From Desmodus rotundus (Eukaryota; Chordata; Mammalia; Chiroptera; Phyllostomidae): a stretch of DNA of 64,000 nt. Below the pieces are notes generated by a model that had not been told where the DNA came from, did no database searches, and saw nothing but the letters and a program-made list of their open reading frames with translations. The first letter of the stretch is position 1; every line of letters begins with the position of its first letter. A program made the position numbers and the translations under genes. This document shows, piece after piece, positions 22,901 through 35,120 of this stretch. Location: contig NC_071392.1 in the NCBI RefSeq assembly GCF_022682495.2, positions 72,872,097 through 72,936,096 on the forward strand, in the 5' to 3' direction.

Positions 22901-24895
22901 TTTGGCGCCCTTTACCCTCTACCACCTCAATTTTTAAGATTCGGTTCCTTGAGATCAGGGAAATTCCTGGGAACTAACAATAGTGTGGAATGGACAGCAT
23001 GAAATACAAGTGGCAAGGGGAGCCAAAGCAGCCCCACTGCATGCCGCGACGCTGTAGCAAAGGCACACTGAAGAACTACTTCCAAGTTGCTGCAGGACTC
23101 ATCACTACCAGGCAATCACGTCCCCAGGCAGGGCACCCTGATGTACAGTAATGAGAGGCAAGATGGCTCATTTCAAACACAGAGCTGAAAAATAACCCTC
23201 AAGAAATTTTTGCTCAATTGAAATAACATTAGCAGAATATGAAGAGAAGTAAAGTGAAGACTTTATAAAAGCCAGAGCTAGGCATTAAATGAAAACTTTT
23301 CTTTAGAAGACACATGAACCTTTTTAGCTTTCAACTGAGTTGTGGTTAGTAGTAATCACCTTCAAATATTGATCTAGTTAACACAGATGGATAAAATTAT
23401 GCACCGAATCATGAAGAATTAATTACGCAGTTACAAGATGGCCTAGTTGAGGGCCAAGATAGTACTCTCTATTTTATTTTGCTCAGGATTATTTGATCTA
23501 TCTATCGACTTCTGAAAGTGTGTAAACATTTTAGAGCGCCCATAGGTACCTTTTTGGCAGTATTACTGTCATCTAGACTCCACTTCCTTTTTATAACTGG
23601 ACTAGAAGTCACTGGGGTTGAGATTTATTATGGGGCAAAGTTATTTCTGATACCCTAGCATTGCTTATCATTACTTCCCCATTCAGTCTCTTTATTTCTG
23701 TATTATTTGCTTCTCTTCTTTTAATTTTAGAAAAAGAGCTGCTATTGTAACACTGACTTAACAACTTTTATTTCATATATATTCTTCACATTTGAAGAAT
23801 AAATAGACAAATGCTATTTATTCTATGTCTTTCCTCCCAATAATAAAAGCATAATCTCTGATACATAGTGATAACTTTAAATAATACTAAAGATATGCAT
23901 ATATGAACAACTTCAAATGAGCAAATTCATCCATACAAAGAAGTTTAAATTACACACTTATTTCTGGAGGAATAGTTTTTCTTTACCTAAGGAAAAGAAA
24001 ATCTATTTTAATTTACACTCTAAGTAAACTATTTTTTTTCTTATTTTTAGTAAAAGTGGAAAAAATACAATACTATTGAGTGGAGCAAGTTCCAGAATCA
24101 TTTACATATTCATTCATTCAGTAATATTGATTGAGAGCTTACTTAGTATATGTAAAATACTGTTCATATGATTGGAGAACAATATTAATGTCTCCATAAC
24201 CCTTATGGATTATATATACAATATTTAAGCAAATCAACAAAAATTTAGCCTTATATTCTATATAGTTTATTCTATATAGTTTATATTCTATGTATATTCT
24301 ATGTAGTTTATTATATATCCTATATAGTTTATTCTACAACTATACTAAGTTACAACCAAAACTAAGAATCAAAATGCTAAGTTGATAAAAGAAATTTTTT
24401 TAAATATTTAAATAATGTGCCCACAGAATGGGAAAGTAAACAAATGCTTGCAGAAATTTATAAACAATAAAGATGAAAACAAATAGGACTTTTTAAGTTA
24501 ACCAGAAATTATATGTAATAATAAATACATTATCTCACATTTTCATTCATATATACTGAGGCTTTTCTCTTCTGATGAAATGTTACCATTTAATATTTGG
24601 AATTGTTGACCAACAATTAGAATAAAATGAAAGAAAAATACTATGAAAATTTGTCATCGAACCATAATGTATACATTAAGAAGGTTAGTATACACACAGT
24701 TTCTTGCTCTGTCAGCAAGGGGGTCTAGAAATAGCAATATTCCAGTATTTATGGACACATTTACCATCCAAATCTTGACTGTTAATATCATCCTCCAATA
24801 AAAATGATCAAGGCTTTTTGGAGAAAAGACTGATTCTAGGAATGGGATAAGAACTACTAGGAACCTGAAACCTCTTCTAGTGCCCAAAATAAGGA
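22901..24895. other. Unassigned sequence, no gene seen
   Basis: 22,910-23,160 is a moderately GC-rich single-copy-looking patch. 24,245-24,340 is a degenerate tandem array (see separate entry). 'attcattcattcagtaatattgattgag' near 24110 looks like an ancient repeat. Nothing coding. Confidence 0.5.
24245..24340. repeat. Degenerate AT-rich tandem array
   Basis: Units of the form 'ttctatatagttta' / 'ttctatgtagttta' / 'atcctatatagttta' repeat about six times with substitutions. A small local expansion. Confidence 0.75.
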
Positions 24896-24899
24896 ATTC

Positions 24900-25825
24900 C
24901 TTTTAAAAAATCCTCATATTGAGGAAGATATGTCAAATGGACACAGGAACCAACTGAAAGAGCTTCCAGTGACCACAGCTTGAATAATTTGAGCAGCAAA
25001 GTGAATTAAGTAATACTGGATTATGACCCGAAGTATGAAAAAAATCCATGAGAGTTCATGCTAATATAAATAAATCATTGAATAAAGAAATGGAGAGGCA
25101 AATTTCTATGAAGAATTTCAAATAATTTATGTGAATACTCTTGCCCTCCGAAAGAAGAAGCACATCTCCCCACTCCTTAAGTATGGGCTGCATATAGAGG
25201 CTTCCCTTCAAAGGTGTAGGGGAGGGAAATGGAGAAAAGTAACTTTACAGAGAAGAAAGATAACAATCACTGCTTCAGTCAGGTGATAAAGTTTAACATC
25301 AACATTGATGGGTTGTGTTGATAGTATGTACCCTTGATTGATGTGGTGAAATGGGCCCTTTACCTCAGTGGTCATCCTCTCAAGAAAACATAACCTCAGT
25401 CTAATTAAAAATCAATAATAAATGAGACAAATCCCAATTAAAAACAGTCCACAATATAACTGACCAGTCAGTTACTCACTGAAATTGCTATGGTCTTAAA
25501 AAAAAGAAAAAGTCTGAGAAAATATCACAGCCAAGAGAAAATGAACCTAAGTACACATGAAAACTAAAACTAAATGTAATGTGGGATCTTGGGTGGAATT
25601 ATGGAAAGTAAGAAGAATAGTAGTTAAAAAACAAAGGATATATGAATAAAGTATGGATTTTAATAATAATATATCAATAATGGCTCATTAGTAACAACTG
25701 TGCCTCCCTGATGTAAAATAATGGGAGAAACTGGGTTTGGAGCATACGGAGTATATCTGTTCTCTCTTTGCAATTTGCCAACCTAAAACTGTTTTATAAT
25801 AAAAAGTTTATTTCAGAAAAAAGAT
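24900..25825 (+). mobile_element. Old L1 3' UTR, sense
   Basis: 'taataatatatcaataatggctcattag', 'gcctccctgatgtaaaataatggg', 'gaaactgggtttggagcata', 'ttctctctttgcaatttg', 'ctaaaactgttttataataaaaagtttattt' is the classic order of an L1M-type 3' end. The left limit is approximate. Confidence 0.65.
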
Positions 25826-26129
25826 CTCAGAATGCTGCTTTAGTTGGGGAGCTGCCCCATATAGCTTGTCGTTTTTCAACATTCTTTTTTGATTTTTTTA
25901 GTGGGTTTGTTTGTTTGCTTGTTTGTTTCAATGGGTGTGGGACAACAGTAATTGCTGAAGATCAGGTTTCACACCTCAACATTTACTGCAATTTATGTGC
26001 TTTTCTCAAAACCTGAAACTGCCTTTAATCAGAATAGTTTATTTAGAATAAACAGATAGCATCTTAACTGTGCCTGCGTATTAGAATCCTCTCTGCAGTT
26101 CCTAAATTTTCCAATGCCTGAGCCCCCCC
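25826..26129. other. Short unassigned stretch
   Basis: Includes a (tttg)n-like patch at 25905-25930. No gene seen. Confidence 0.4.
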
Positions 26130-26143
26130 AATCTCAGATTGGG

Positions 26144-26355
26144 CCCTAGCTGGTGTGGCTCAGTGGATTGAGTGCTGGCCTGCAAACCAGTCGCTGGTTC
26201 AATTACCAGTCAGGGCACATTCCTGGGTTGCAAGCCAGGTCCCCAGTAGGGGGCATGCGAGAGGCAACCACACATTGATGTTTCTCTCCCTCTCTTTCTC
26301 CCTCCCTTCCCTTCTCTCTAAAAATAAATAAATAAAATATTTTAAGAAATAAAAG
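26144..26355 (+). mobile_element. VES-type SINE, young, perfect 14-bp TSD
   Basis: Head (G)CCCTAGCTGGTGTGGCTCAG, 'gattgagtgctggcctgcaaacc', B-box-like 'ggttcaattaccagtcagggcacat', 'gggttgcaagccaggtccccag', 'gggcatgcgagaggcaacc', CT-rich tail and 'aaaaataaataaataaaat' end. Flanked by AATCTCAGATTGGG at 26130-26143 and 26356-26369. An A box and B box for RNA polymerase III would lie in the first 80 bp. Perfect TSD implies a recent insertion. Confidence 0.95.
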
Positions 26356-26369
26356 AATCTCAGATTGGG

Positions 26370-26686
26370 TGGAGGAGGGACGAGAATCAGGAGTAGTTTA
26401 AATCCCCTAGGTAATTCTAAAGTGCATGCAAGATTGCGAGCCATTGTGGTAGAAAAAGCTTTAAACCCCTACCACCTTCAGCCTTGTGGAAGTAAAGCTG
26501 GTTGTATGGGAAATGCATATAGGATTTTGTCTAATCCTAATTTTAAATGTTTGCAATCTCAATTAGAAAAATAAAATGGAAACAAAAAAATCCACAAGCA
26601 CAAATGAGTACCAGAGAAAATGCTCTGGATCATGTTCACATCGTAGGGAAGAGTCACCTAAAAAAAATGCTTATTTTAAAACTAAC

Positions 26687-26740
<54 letters not shown>

Positions 26741-27518
26741 CTTGACATAATTAGAAAGAGGTATATGTCTGACTTCTAAAAGAGCAAAAAATCAATCAGG
26801 GCTCAAATTACTGAGCCAAGAAGAGAACTCAGGAAAGTAGAAGGGAGCTCATACTTTGTTCTGTAAATCATGCACACCGGAGCACATCCCTCAGGTACTC
26901 TACGTGTTCAATAACTCCAACACCCCTGATATCACTGTGTTCCTAAATGTAAAAAGTACAGGTCCATTATGAAGATAATAAAGAAAGCCTCAGATACAGA
27001 ATGCCAGGAATCACCAAGCAGTACAGAGCAGAAATGAAACCTTAAGCTAAGACAATTAGTATTAAAGCAGAAAGAGAGGTGATTAATGATGACATTACAT
27101 TAAGCAAAATGAGAATTTTAAAATATTTTTATAAATCTTTTTAAATGTGACAGTTTTTTCCACACATTTTATTTCACTGTTTTAATTCAGGGATGACTTG
27201 TTTCTGTGATCTTTTTTTTTTAGAGAAACTAGGATCACTGACTAAGAAGTGAATAGAGGTACTAAATGAACTTATTCTTAAAAGTTACTTATAGATTAAG
27301 AACAGAGTTTATAAATATGTATATCTTAATATACACCCTGCTTTTTAATACAAATAGAGTTATCACAAACTACATCTGATTTTTTTAGCTTAGTAATTTC
27401 CAGAACTCACAAAATTGAGTATGATATAGCAAACAGATAATTTATCAAAATTATCTAGTACTATGGAAGATTCACTGGCTTTTTAAATGCAGCCTAAGAG
27501 AATGGCCAAGAAGGGAGT
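26370..27518. other. Unassigned sequence, no gene seen
   Basis: Contains the CT microsatellite listed separately. No coding evidence. Confidence 0.5.
26690..26736. repeat. (CT)n microsatellite, about 23 perfect units
   Basis: An uninterrupted CT/TC dinucleotide run. It creates spurious Ser-Leu repeat reading frames in all phases. Confidence 0.98.
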
Positions 27519-28580
27519 TGTTACAGAATAGACCCACAGATTACAGGGTCCTTCTGTCACTGTGAATTCTTTGCCTGCCACGAGGGAATTGGATTTATGG
27601 CTCTCAATGCCAGAGTTTGGTAAAAAAGAAAGGAACTATTTATTCAAAAGTTATACAGGTTTAGAGTAATGGCAGAATGTCACCGTTAAATACTCAAAGT
27701 CCCTTAAAACACCCACAAACACATGCAGTCCTTTCTTCCTTCCCCCTTTGCCCAATCAGGCCAGTCAGGGGTACTGTATCTCAGGAAAAATATAGAAGTC
27801 TGTGGCTCAGGTAGCTCCGTGTTCTTCCCAGTGATCCATGCTCAGCTGGGAGGGCTTCCACGGTTCCCAGCACTATCATCTGTGTCTCCAGTTCTTAATC
27901 CAAAGCCACATGGCACCTTCTCATGGCCCACCAGTGAAAATCCTTTCACCCCTTTCCTTCCCACAATGACTCTCCTGCATTCTTCAAAACTGCTAAGAGA
28001 GAGCTCCGCATGGTTGCTACATCTTGATTTCCTGTTTCGTAAGCCACATGGTTAATGAAGCCCCAAAACCTCATGGTTAGCCCCCCAAAGCCACATGGTT
28101 AGCACCCACATGGCTGCCATGCCTGGATTTAAATCCCTGCGCAAATCTTCTCTGCAACCCCATTTCCAGCTCCTCCCACAATCGGCTACACCTGCCAGCA
28201 TTCCCATATTTTTCCAGCCTTTCTGGGCTGCCATAGTTAATCTGGGCAGGCATGGCTCTGGGGCATGGAGTGAACCATCTCCAAGCTCTCACACAAGCAC
28301 TGTAACCAGGGTGTGCTGCCTCCCAGTTCTGTCATGGGAAGTTACTCCCATCTCCCTGGCTCAAAGCAGGGCCACACTACTTAACATATGTATGAAGCTA
28401 GCCAGCGGTTATAGATATGCAAAATTACCATTTTTGCATATCAGGTGTGAAGCTGGCCAACTGTTGATATGCAAACTAACTCTCAATGGCTCTGCTCCAT
28501 GTGTCCTATCCTCCAGTCCAGACTTGTGGGGTGAGGACATCCTATATTTTTATATTTCCTGAGTTCTGGACCCCGTTACA
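27519..28580 (-). mobile_element. Probable endogenous retrovirus LTR, antisense
   Basis: The block starts TGTTACAG and ends CGTTACA on the + strand, so the minus form starts TGTAACG and ends CTGTAACA. An antisense AATAAA (about 27640) lies about 120 bp from the minus 3' end. Immediately to the right, the minus strand reads CCCCAAAGAGAGG before TGTAACG, resembling a polypurine tract next to a 3' LTR. Two octamer-like ATGCAAA motifs lie near 28415 and 28470. No target duplication was found and no pol or env sequence is visible. The 155-residue frame inside is not a recognisable protein. Confidence 0.5.
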
Positions 28581-29270
28581 AACCTCTCTTTGGGGGGCCT
28601 TGGCTGCACCACGTTATAGAATCAATAATTATTTGTAAACTCATGATGATCTTTGAACTTTAAAGCAAATGGTTCTCAGGGGGACACTTGCCCTTCTAGC
28701 TATAGTTGCTCAAAACCTAACAAACTGAAAGTGGTCAGCTGACTCCTCAGAAATATGATAAATTGGAGTTAAAATCAGTTTAAGATAACTCTCACTGAAG
28801 ATATCTTCTTTCATTTTTACTAGGTTTAGATTATATTTAATTAGTTATAAAATATCTAGAAAAATAAGATATCTTTCTCTCTCCTTAGTATGTTAGACTG
28901 TGACTTTCCTGCCCAAAAAGATACCAAACCCATTGCCCACCATGTACCCATTGTCTAGGTCTCAATTAATACTTTATGAATTAATCAATGACTGCAGAAA
29001 TGAATATACAGCTCTCCCTGTCTCAAATACTCTTAATCCAAACTCAACGGTTTAATGGTAAACGGTTAAAAAATATCTGCTACATGCCAGGCACTGTGCT
29101 AGGTTCCAAAGACAGAGAATCAAATAAAAGTGTTATAAATACATTTCAGAAAAGAAACTGCTTGCCATAAAATATTTATAATAATTCATAAACCCTGATA
29201 GCTGATGCCAAATGAATATTTTATATCTATCCACCTCAGAAATGTATAATCGAAAAGTATTAGAACTGCT
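28581..29270. other. Unassigned sequence, no gene seen
   Basis: 'tgctacatgccaggcactgtgctagg' at about 29078 marks an ancient mammal-wide repeat fragment. Nothing else identified. Confidence 0.5.
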
Positions 29271-29284
29271 TATGAGTGATCTAT

Positions 29285-29465
29285 TGCCAGTGTCACGATA
29301 ATGTGCTGGTTACGAGTGAGCATCTGAGTTCAAATCGTGGCTACTTTGCTGGTTCTGTGGTTTTGATCAAGTGCCTCAGTACTTCTAATTGCAATTTCCT
29401 AATCTGTGAAGTGGTGTGGCAAGGATAGTGCACGTTTCCTAGGGTCATTGTGACAATGAAATGGG
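29285..29465 (+). repeat. MIR SINE (ancient), sense
   Basis: Order of motifs fits MIR: 'gctggttacgagtgagcatctgagttcaaatcgtggctac', 'tggttttgatcaagtgcctcagtact', 'tttcctaatctgtgaagtgg', 'gggtcattgtgacaatgaaatgggatcatgtg'. The core region is best kept. Present in all mammals, so very old. Confidence 0.75.
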
Positions 29466-29469
29466 ATCA

Positions 29470-30580
29470 TGTGTATTTAAAACAAATTAAACCCTTAGTA
29501 AAAGCTAATACTAATATATTCAATGACAGGGCCAGGTTTTCACAAAAGGAAGACGCCGGGATGTTGATTTCTTTGCAGTTAGATAAAACTAGTTGGAGGC
29601 TGTGTTTGCACAGAAATTTAGATAAGGTTGAGAAAACATTCCTCACCTCAAAGAGTGAGGGAGAAAACTGAGGAAGCATATGGGCTACCTAACAGTTGGG
29701 TGCTGCCATTATTTGTTACTTTGTTACCATCTCATGAGTGAGGAAAATATGTCATGCTAAACTTTGTTAATTGCCCAATTTTCCAATTTTTAATATTGTA
29801 AAAAGAGAACCGATGATGAACATGAAAATATCTCCCCTCACACTCCTGACTAATTTAAATGAAAATACTAAGTAGTACGAGAAGCCGCAGTAGGAAATAT
29901 TACTGTCAGCACTCATTCATGCATTCATCCATCCACTCGCCCATTTGTTCACTCATATGTAAAGGAACAGTAATGTCTATGAGGAACATTAATTAAGAAA
30001 CACACATTTCTATCTCCCCTAGTGCCATTGTAATGACCAAATTAAAATCTAATTGATGAAAAACCAAGTTCTCTTTAAGCCTCCTGCTAGAATAAGATAG
30101 AAAAGGAGATGGATGCATCAGTTGTTTCTTGAAAAATAAAAAAATGACAATAAGTCCCTGTCAGTCAAGGGCAGCTCCACCAAACAACTGTGTGATTGCA
30201 TGTGGTGGGGAGAAGGGCCAGGATAGAATTTCAAGGTAACCATAGGTTGAGTTTCTTGAATATTTTTAGAACATTTTGCATAATTAAATATAAATGATGA
30301 GGAGGGTGGGAAGGGCAAAGATTGCCAGAAACTACAAACTACAATTTAAAATTAATAACTGTATTGTTGACCCAGTGAGGTTCGTGTAAGCGTCGTGTAG
30401 CACAAGAATGTCTCTAGTGACATCACATCGCTGAGACAATACCCCTCTCTCCACTCTACAGTTGGAGAATTGTCATTTTGCCACAGTGTCATAATATGTG
30501 TGTGTATAATTTATGTATTTTTATATAAAATATTTAATGTTATATTAAATATATACTTTTAAAATGTTAAGCTCCCAGAA
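29470..30580. other. Unassigned sequence, no gene seen
   Basis: AT-rich near 30480-30560. 'attcatgcattcatccatccactcgcccatttg' at 29915 is an ATTC-like ancient-repeat tail. Nothing coding. Confidence 0.5.
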
Positions 30581-30589
30581 TTGCTTAGT

Positions 30590-31110
30590 CGTTCATTTCT
30601 GAGCCCGGTCACTCAGGCGATGAATTATTGAGAGTTGCCAACTTGGCCCCCATCGCCACCACCCAAGTAAACCTTGAGTTTCCCAGCCATGCTAAACTCA
30701 GTGTGCTCATCTAGGGCACATTAGCACTGTAGCCATCTTGCTTTTAAATGACAAGATCTGAGCGCAATTGGGGCAGCATCTGTAAACCTCTGCATTCTTC
30801 TGTGACTTCTATTTGCCCCTATTTATTGCCGGCATGTTGTTAGTGCTGTGCTGGAACCCACGCCATTAAGGCAGTTGACGCAGCTGCTGTCGTTCTGGGT
30901 TATCCTGGGCTCCTGCCGAGTCAGATAAACTCTGAGAAAATGCCTACACCCCCATTTTATGACCCAGAAACAAATTTAAAAGCATGCAACCAATTATCTG
31001 AAGTCTTCCTAAGGCTCATGGGCTAGGGCTAATTGCCCTTCCAAACTCAGAAAAAGTGTATGTAACTAAGGAGGATAGGACAGGTCAGGACTGATCCAAA
31101 CCAACATTCA
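30590..31110. other. Complex single-copy block, candidate conserved non-coding element
   Basis: About 520 bp with higher GC than its surroundings, several CpGs (gtcgttctg, gccgagtcag, gacgcagctg), no repeat signature and no open frame. The clearest stretch is 30,840-30,930. I infer possible conservation only from texture; no alignment was available. Confidence 0.3.
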
Positions 31111-31873
31111 GCCCGGGAGGGCCAAGTGAGATGACCCTTGGAAGGGAATGCAAATTACCAGAGAAGCAGCCTTTTTCATTTTTCTTTTTTAATTTGAGAG
31201 AACTGTAAGTAAAATTGCCATTATAATCCACAATTTAGTAAGTTTTTGTTATAATTTCAAACATACAGCTCCTATATCATTTCAGGCAACAAAATAGAGA
31301 TTGTTTAAATGGGTGTGCAATAAATTAAAGTGACAAAAATTTCTTTAAATTAGCAAAGAAAGATGGAAACATCCCATGGATTTAAATACACTTTTGATGA
31401 TAAGAATTTTAACTATTTTGAAGGCTAGATTTTTTTTTCTATCATGTCGGTTTTGAGATTAAATAAAGATAATTTGAATGTTTAATTAAATTTAAGTATG
31501 AAAGGACTTTACCTTGACAAGTAAAGGTACTTTAAACATTAGTTCTCAAACATGACTGCACTTTAGAATCATTGGGGAATTTAAAAAATTATATGTTAGT
31601 GTTTTTCTTTTTTCTTCCAATTTTATTTTGTATTGTTTTCAGGTCAATGGCAAGGCACTCTCAGAGTAGAAACATTTTCAATTAAACTATCACCCACCAT
31701 AAATTATAAGCTGTGCCCCCAAATCAGTGAGATTAAATATGAAAAAAGTAGGCCTAGAAGGGATAATAACTATAATGTTTGCTTTCAAGGTTAGCAGCCA
31801 AGGGAATAATCTAATCAAACTCCTCCCAGCATAGGGCAAACAGCTCAAGAGACATTGAGAGCGTCCCACAACA
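31111..31873. other. Unassigned sequence, no gene seen
   Basis: AT-rich; no identifiable elements. Confidence 0.45.
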
Positions 31874-31875
31874 TA

Positions 31876-32060
31876 CAGGGTCTGGCACAAAATCTTTATT
31901 ACAAAATCATAAGCATGGGATTCTGTAACATAACAGTATCACACTCAAGCACACCATAGGACATTTTAGGTGAAATGTTCAAATTAAAACTATAAATTAT
32001 TACACCGTATTATTACCCTACCAGCCCCACTCAGGCAGGCCTTACTTCTGCCGGACCCTG
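31876..32060 (-). mobile_element. TA-flanked MITE, copy 2 (185 bp)
   Basis: Begins CAGGGTCTGGCACA and ends TGCCGGACCCTG, flanked by TA at 31874-31875 and 32061-32062. Terminal inverted repeats of about 14 bp (CAGGGTCyGGCA). It is the reverse complement of the copy at 22706-22898. Both TA duplications are intact here, so this copy is the better guide to the element's ends. Confidence 0.85.
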
Positions 32061-32062
32061 TA

Positions 32063-33103
32063 TGTACCGTCGGTGCACGTCTTTTCTGTACCAGTTCTTC
32101 CCACCTGTTGACACTGCTATTTCTTCATTAACGACGATATTCGTACTATGCAAAAGCAAAAAGCTATTATGGGTAAACTGAAGATATTTACTTATGTACA
32201 TAGTACACATATAGTCAATTGTTTATCCAAATCCATTCTATATTGAAATGATGGAAGAAAAAGTAAAATGTTTATTTAAAATTTCTGTGGACTTTGAAGG
32301 CTTTCCCAAGTAGGAATTCATGTATTTGTGTATGACACACTTAATATGCACTAAGTATCATAGTAAATGCTAGGTGCACGGCAATGAAGACAAAACTAAT
32401 TCCCAATTCTCAAGTTTTCTTGATCTTACATCTCACATAGCTAAACAAAGTGTGTATCTTTACTTATGCCTGTTAAAAACAGAACACCCCACTCAAACTG
32501 ATTTAAACAGAAGGGAAATGAATTTGCTCATAAGACTAGAGATTCAGAAGTATTGCAGGTATCCCCTAGATACACCCTGTGGCTTCAGCTTGAGTTGCCT
32601 CTTGTTTCTGTCCTTCATGCGTGATTATAGCAATTCTGGGCCTCATGTCAATGATAGAAAAGTGCAAAGAGAGAAACACAGAAAGTTGTTTCTGGAATTA
32701 TTCCCAGAGGAAGAACTTTTTCAGACAATTGCTTTTCACATCTCGATGTGACAAAATGGGTCCATTCCTTAGCCAATCACTAGTAGAGTGGGCATGATTA
32801 GTGTAAGACCCATCACACGCACTCAGACCATGAATATAGTCACCTTTACCTGAGACGGAGGTTCTCATAGGAGAGGAGTGGGTTCCTGAGCATAACTGTG
32901 ATTCTCTTAGGAAGGCAGACTGGAGAATGGATGGTGAGTGGGGAAAAACAATGTTCACTACAAGGAACAATCATGGAAAAAATAAACTGCAAACAGCTTA
33001 CATGCCATTTGGAGGAGGTTTTATAAAGTATTTTTTGTCTATGTAGATAAACTATCTGTACTAATATAAAAAATGACTACTAGATGTTCATAAAGAGAAA
33101 CAT
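32063..33103. other. Unassigned sequence, no gene seen
   Basis: A 125-residue frame at 32374-32751 and a 90-residue antisense frame at 32698-32970 show no recognisable domain and no splice context that I can support. Confidence 0.45.
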
Positions 33104-33117
33104 TGTTTTTATGTTTT

Positions 33118-33320
33118 TTTAAAGATTTTATTTATTTATTTTTAGACAGAGAGGAAGTGAGGGAGAAAGAGAGGGAAACATCAGTGTGTGGGTTGCCTTT
33201 CACACGCCTCCTACTGGGGATCTGGCCCACACCCAGACATGTGCCAAGACTGGGAATTGAACCAGTGACCCTTTGGTTCACAGGCCAGCACTCAACCCAC
33301 TGAGCCACACCAGCCAGGGC
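33118..33320 (-). mobile_element. VES-type SINE, antisense, young, perfect 14-bp TSD
   Basis: Minus orientation: GCCCTGGCTGGTGTGGCTCA head, 'ggttcaattcccagtctt', 'gtgtgggccagatccccag', 'ggcaacccacacactgatg', CT tail, A-rich end. Flanked by TGTTTTTATGTTTT at 33104-33117 and 33321-33334. Confidence 0.95.
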
Positions 33321-33742
33321 TGTTTTTATGTTTTATATGAAATATGTAGACATGTATGCATAACTATATCAAAGTACATGTGTATGATGTCTACCTAAAC
33401 ACCTATCCAATTAGAGATATATTGGTATTTAGGGATACACCAATAAATCTTATTTTTAAATATAAATTTGTAGTCTGGGCTGTCTTAGAGTGAAAGAAAT
33501 CCTCTAGGTAATCTACATATTAAAATATATTAGAAAAATTAAGTTTAATTGTACATTAATATTGAAAAAGCAAGATATTACAATACTTTAATAATTATGA
33601 AAGCTTTTAATTTGTGTACAATGATTGTTAAAACTAAAATAGTTAAATAGGAAAATAGATTGACTGCTAATATAAATATTAACAAAGCACCTTTACTAGA
33701 TAACTTTAGAAAGAACACAATATCCCCTTCAAGTCAATAAAT

Positions 33743-33822
33743 TTCAGCTGGGGTGGGGGGGAAGGAAGGGGAGAAAAGGCATACAACTGTAATTGAATAA
33801 CAATAAAAATTTTTTAAAAAAG
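33743..33822 (+). mobile_element. Very short 5'-truncated L1 3' end, sense
   Basis: 'cagctggggtggggggg', 'ggggagaaaaggcatacaactg', 'aattgaataacaataaaaat' plus poly(A). Same 3' end as at 40.8 and 63.6 kb. TSD not convincing. Confidence 0.85.
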
Positions 33823-34735
33823 AGAAATTATTTAAATAATAATATGATACTGAAAATTAGGTAGATATAATTCTATTTGGTTAAAATGTTACATATTTAT
33901 ATGACTGTTATAAAATTAAACATGACACAAACATTTAATATATAGCTAATTCCATTTAACATATTAGTTATAAGGAAGAATATCTGCAAATTCATGAATA
34001 ATATTGTAATAAATAATCATAATAACAATAATATGAAGAGGTTTAAGAAAACAAGTACTAGGAAAAAGTGGAATTAACCTCACCCTTATTAAATCTTTCA
34101 CTTGTATTTACTAACATCTGGTAAACTGAGTTTTTATTTAGTTTTATAAATGCAATATATAAGGACAACAGGATCACTCTTGCATGGAATAGCACTGAGA
34201 ATTTATGGTTCCAACATTGCAATTCCAAAGGTTTACATGTGTATAACTAAAAATGTTAGTAATAAAGCTAAAATAATGATTTTAAGTAAAATATCACATT
34301 TATCCTTATATTATAGAAGTTCACTCCACAGTAATATTTGGCTTTAATCTTGGTTTTGGCTAAATATTATGCTAATACTTGACAACTACATATGGGACCT
34401 AATGATACTTAGAGAGACCTCTATTATGTACATATGTTTCTGTATGTAAGCATATACACATGTGTATATATTCATATCTACACATGTATATATCTTTGCA
34501 TGTGATATGTGTTTGTGTGTGCTACTTATACAGAAATAGCTAGTTAGCTAGATGATAGAGAGATGGTGGATAGAGAGATGATAGATAGCTAGATGGATAA
34601 GAAATTCTAAAAAGCTTTGCAACCTTTGAATTGTAAATATCTCTGCAGGGTGTCATCAGTGGAACTTTTATTTCTGGCATGTATTCAATATCTTTCTATT
34701 TTGAGTATTTTATTTTTAACCTTTATTGCATGAGG
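33823..34735. other. AT-rich sequence with tetranucleotide-like patch, no gene seen
   Basis: 34,540-34,605 contains imperfect 'agatagctagatgg' / 'gatagagagatg' repeats. 34,440-34,530 is TATA/CACATG-rich. Nothing coding. Confidence 0.5.
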
Positions 34736-34739
34736 AAAA

Positions 34740-35120
34740 TTCAATGAAGGGAAAGCACAGTAGACTTTGGTTTGGGAAGGTAAAGGCTAAGTTTTCTTAG
34801 GGATCTTATTAGAGCATGTTCACACTGGAGCGCTCTTCTAATTAAGACTCAGAGTAAGGTTAAATACCTTTAGGGCAATTCAGTTAATTACTCTGGTGTG
34901 AGCACAGCCTTTATTTAAGAAACACAGGACATGAGCCTGCATCTGAAAGGGAAGGAGGTCAGGGCTATCTCCCCAGCAAACCAATTTAGAAGATTTAAGT
35001 GAGCTGTTTCAGAAGCCAAGGAAGAATCAGTTTTTGAAAAATTAGCATTTAAAAGGAGAGAACGCGTAATTAATACTGGACACAAACCCCAGACACAGAC
35101 TTAATCATCAGAGAGAAATG
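34740..35120. other. Complex single-copy block, candidate conserved non-coding element
   Basis: Contains several homeodomain-like TAAT/ATTA cores in non-repetitive sequence: 'cttctaattaagac', 'cagttaattactc', 'cgtaattaatac'. No open frame or repeat signature. Conservation is inferred, not measured. Confidence 0.3.

Noticed and set aside
26144..26225. tRNA gene candidate at the SINE head
   Set aside because: The tRNA-like A and B boxes belong to the VES SINE, which has a tail, poly(A) and TSD; the cloverleaf is not complete.
26547..26779. Ser-Leu repeat proteins
   Set aside because: Both frames are translations of the (CT)n microsatellite.
28095..28562. 155-residue plus-strand open frame
   Set aside because: It lies inside the probable antisense LTR, has no recognisable domain, and overlaps frames on the other strand. 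Treated as chance in GC-richer sequence.
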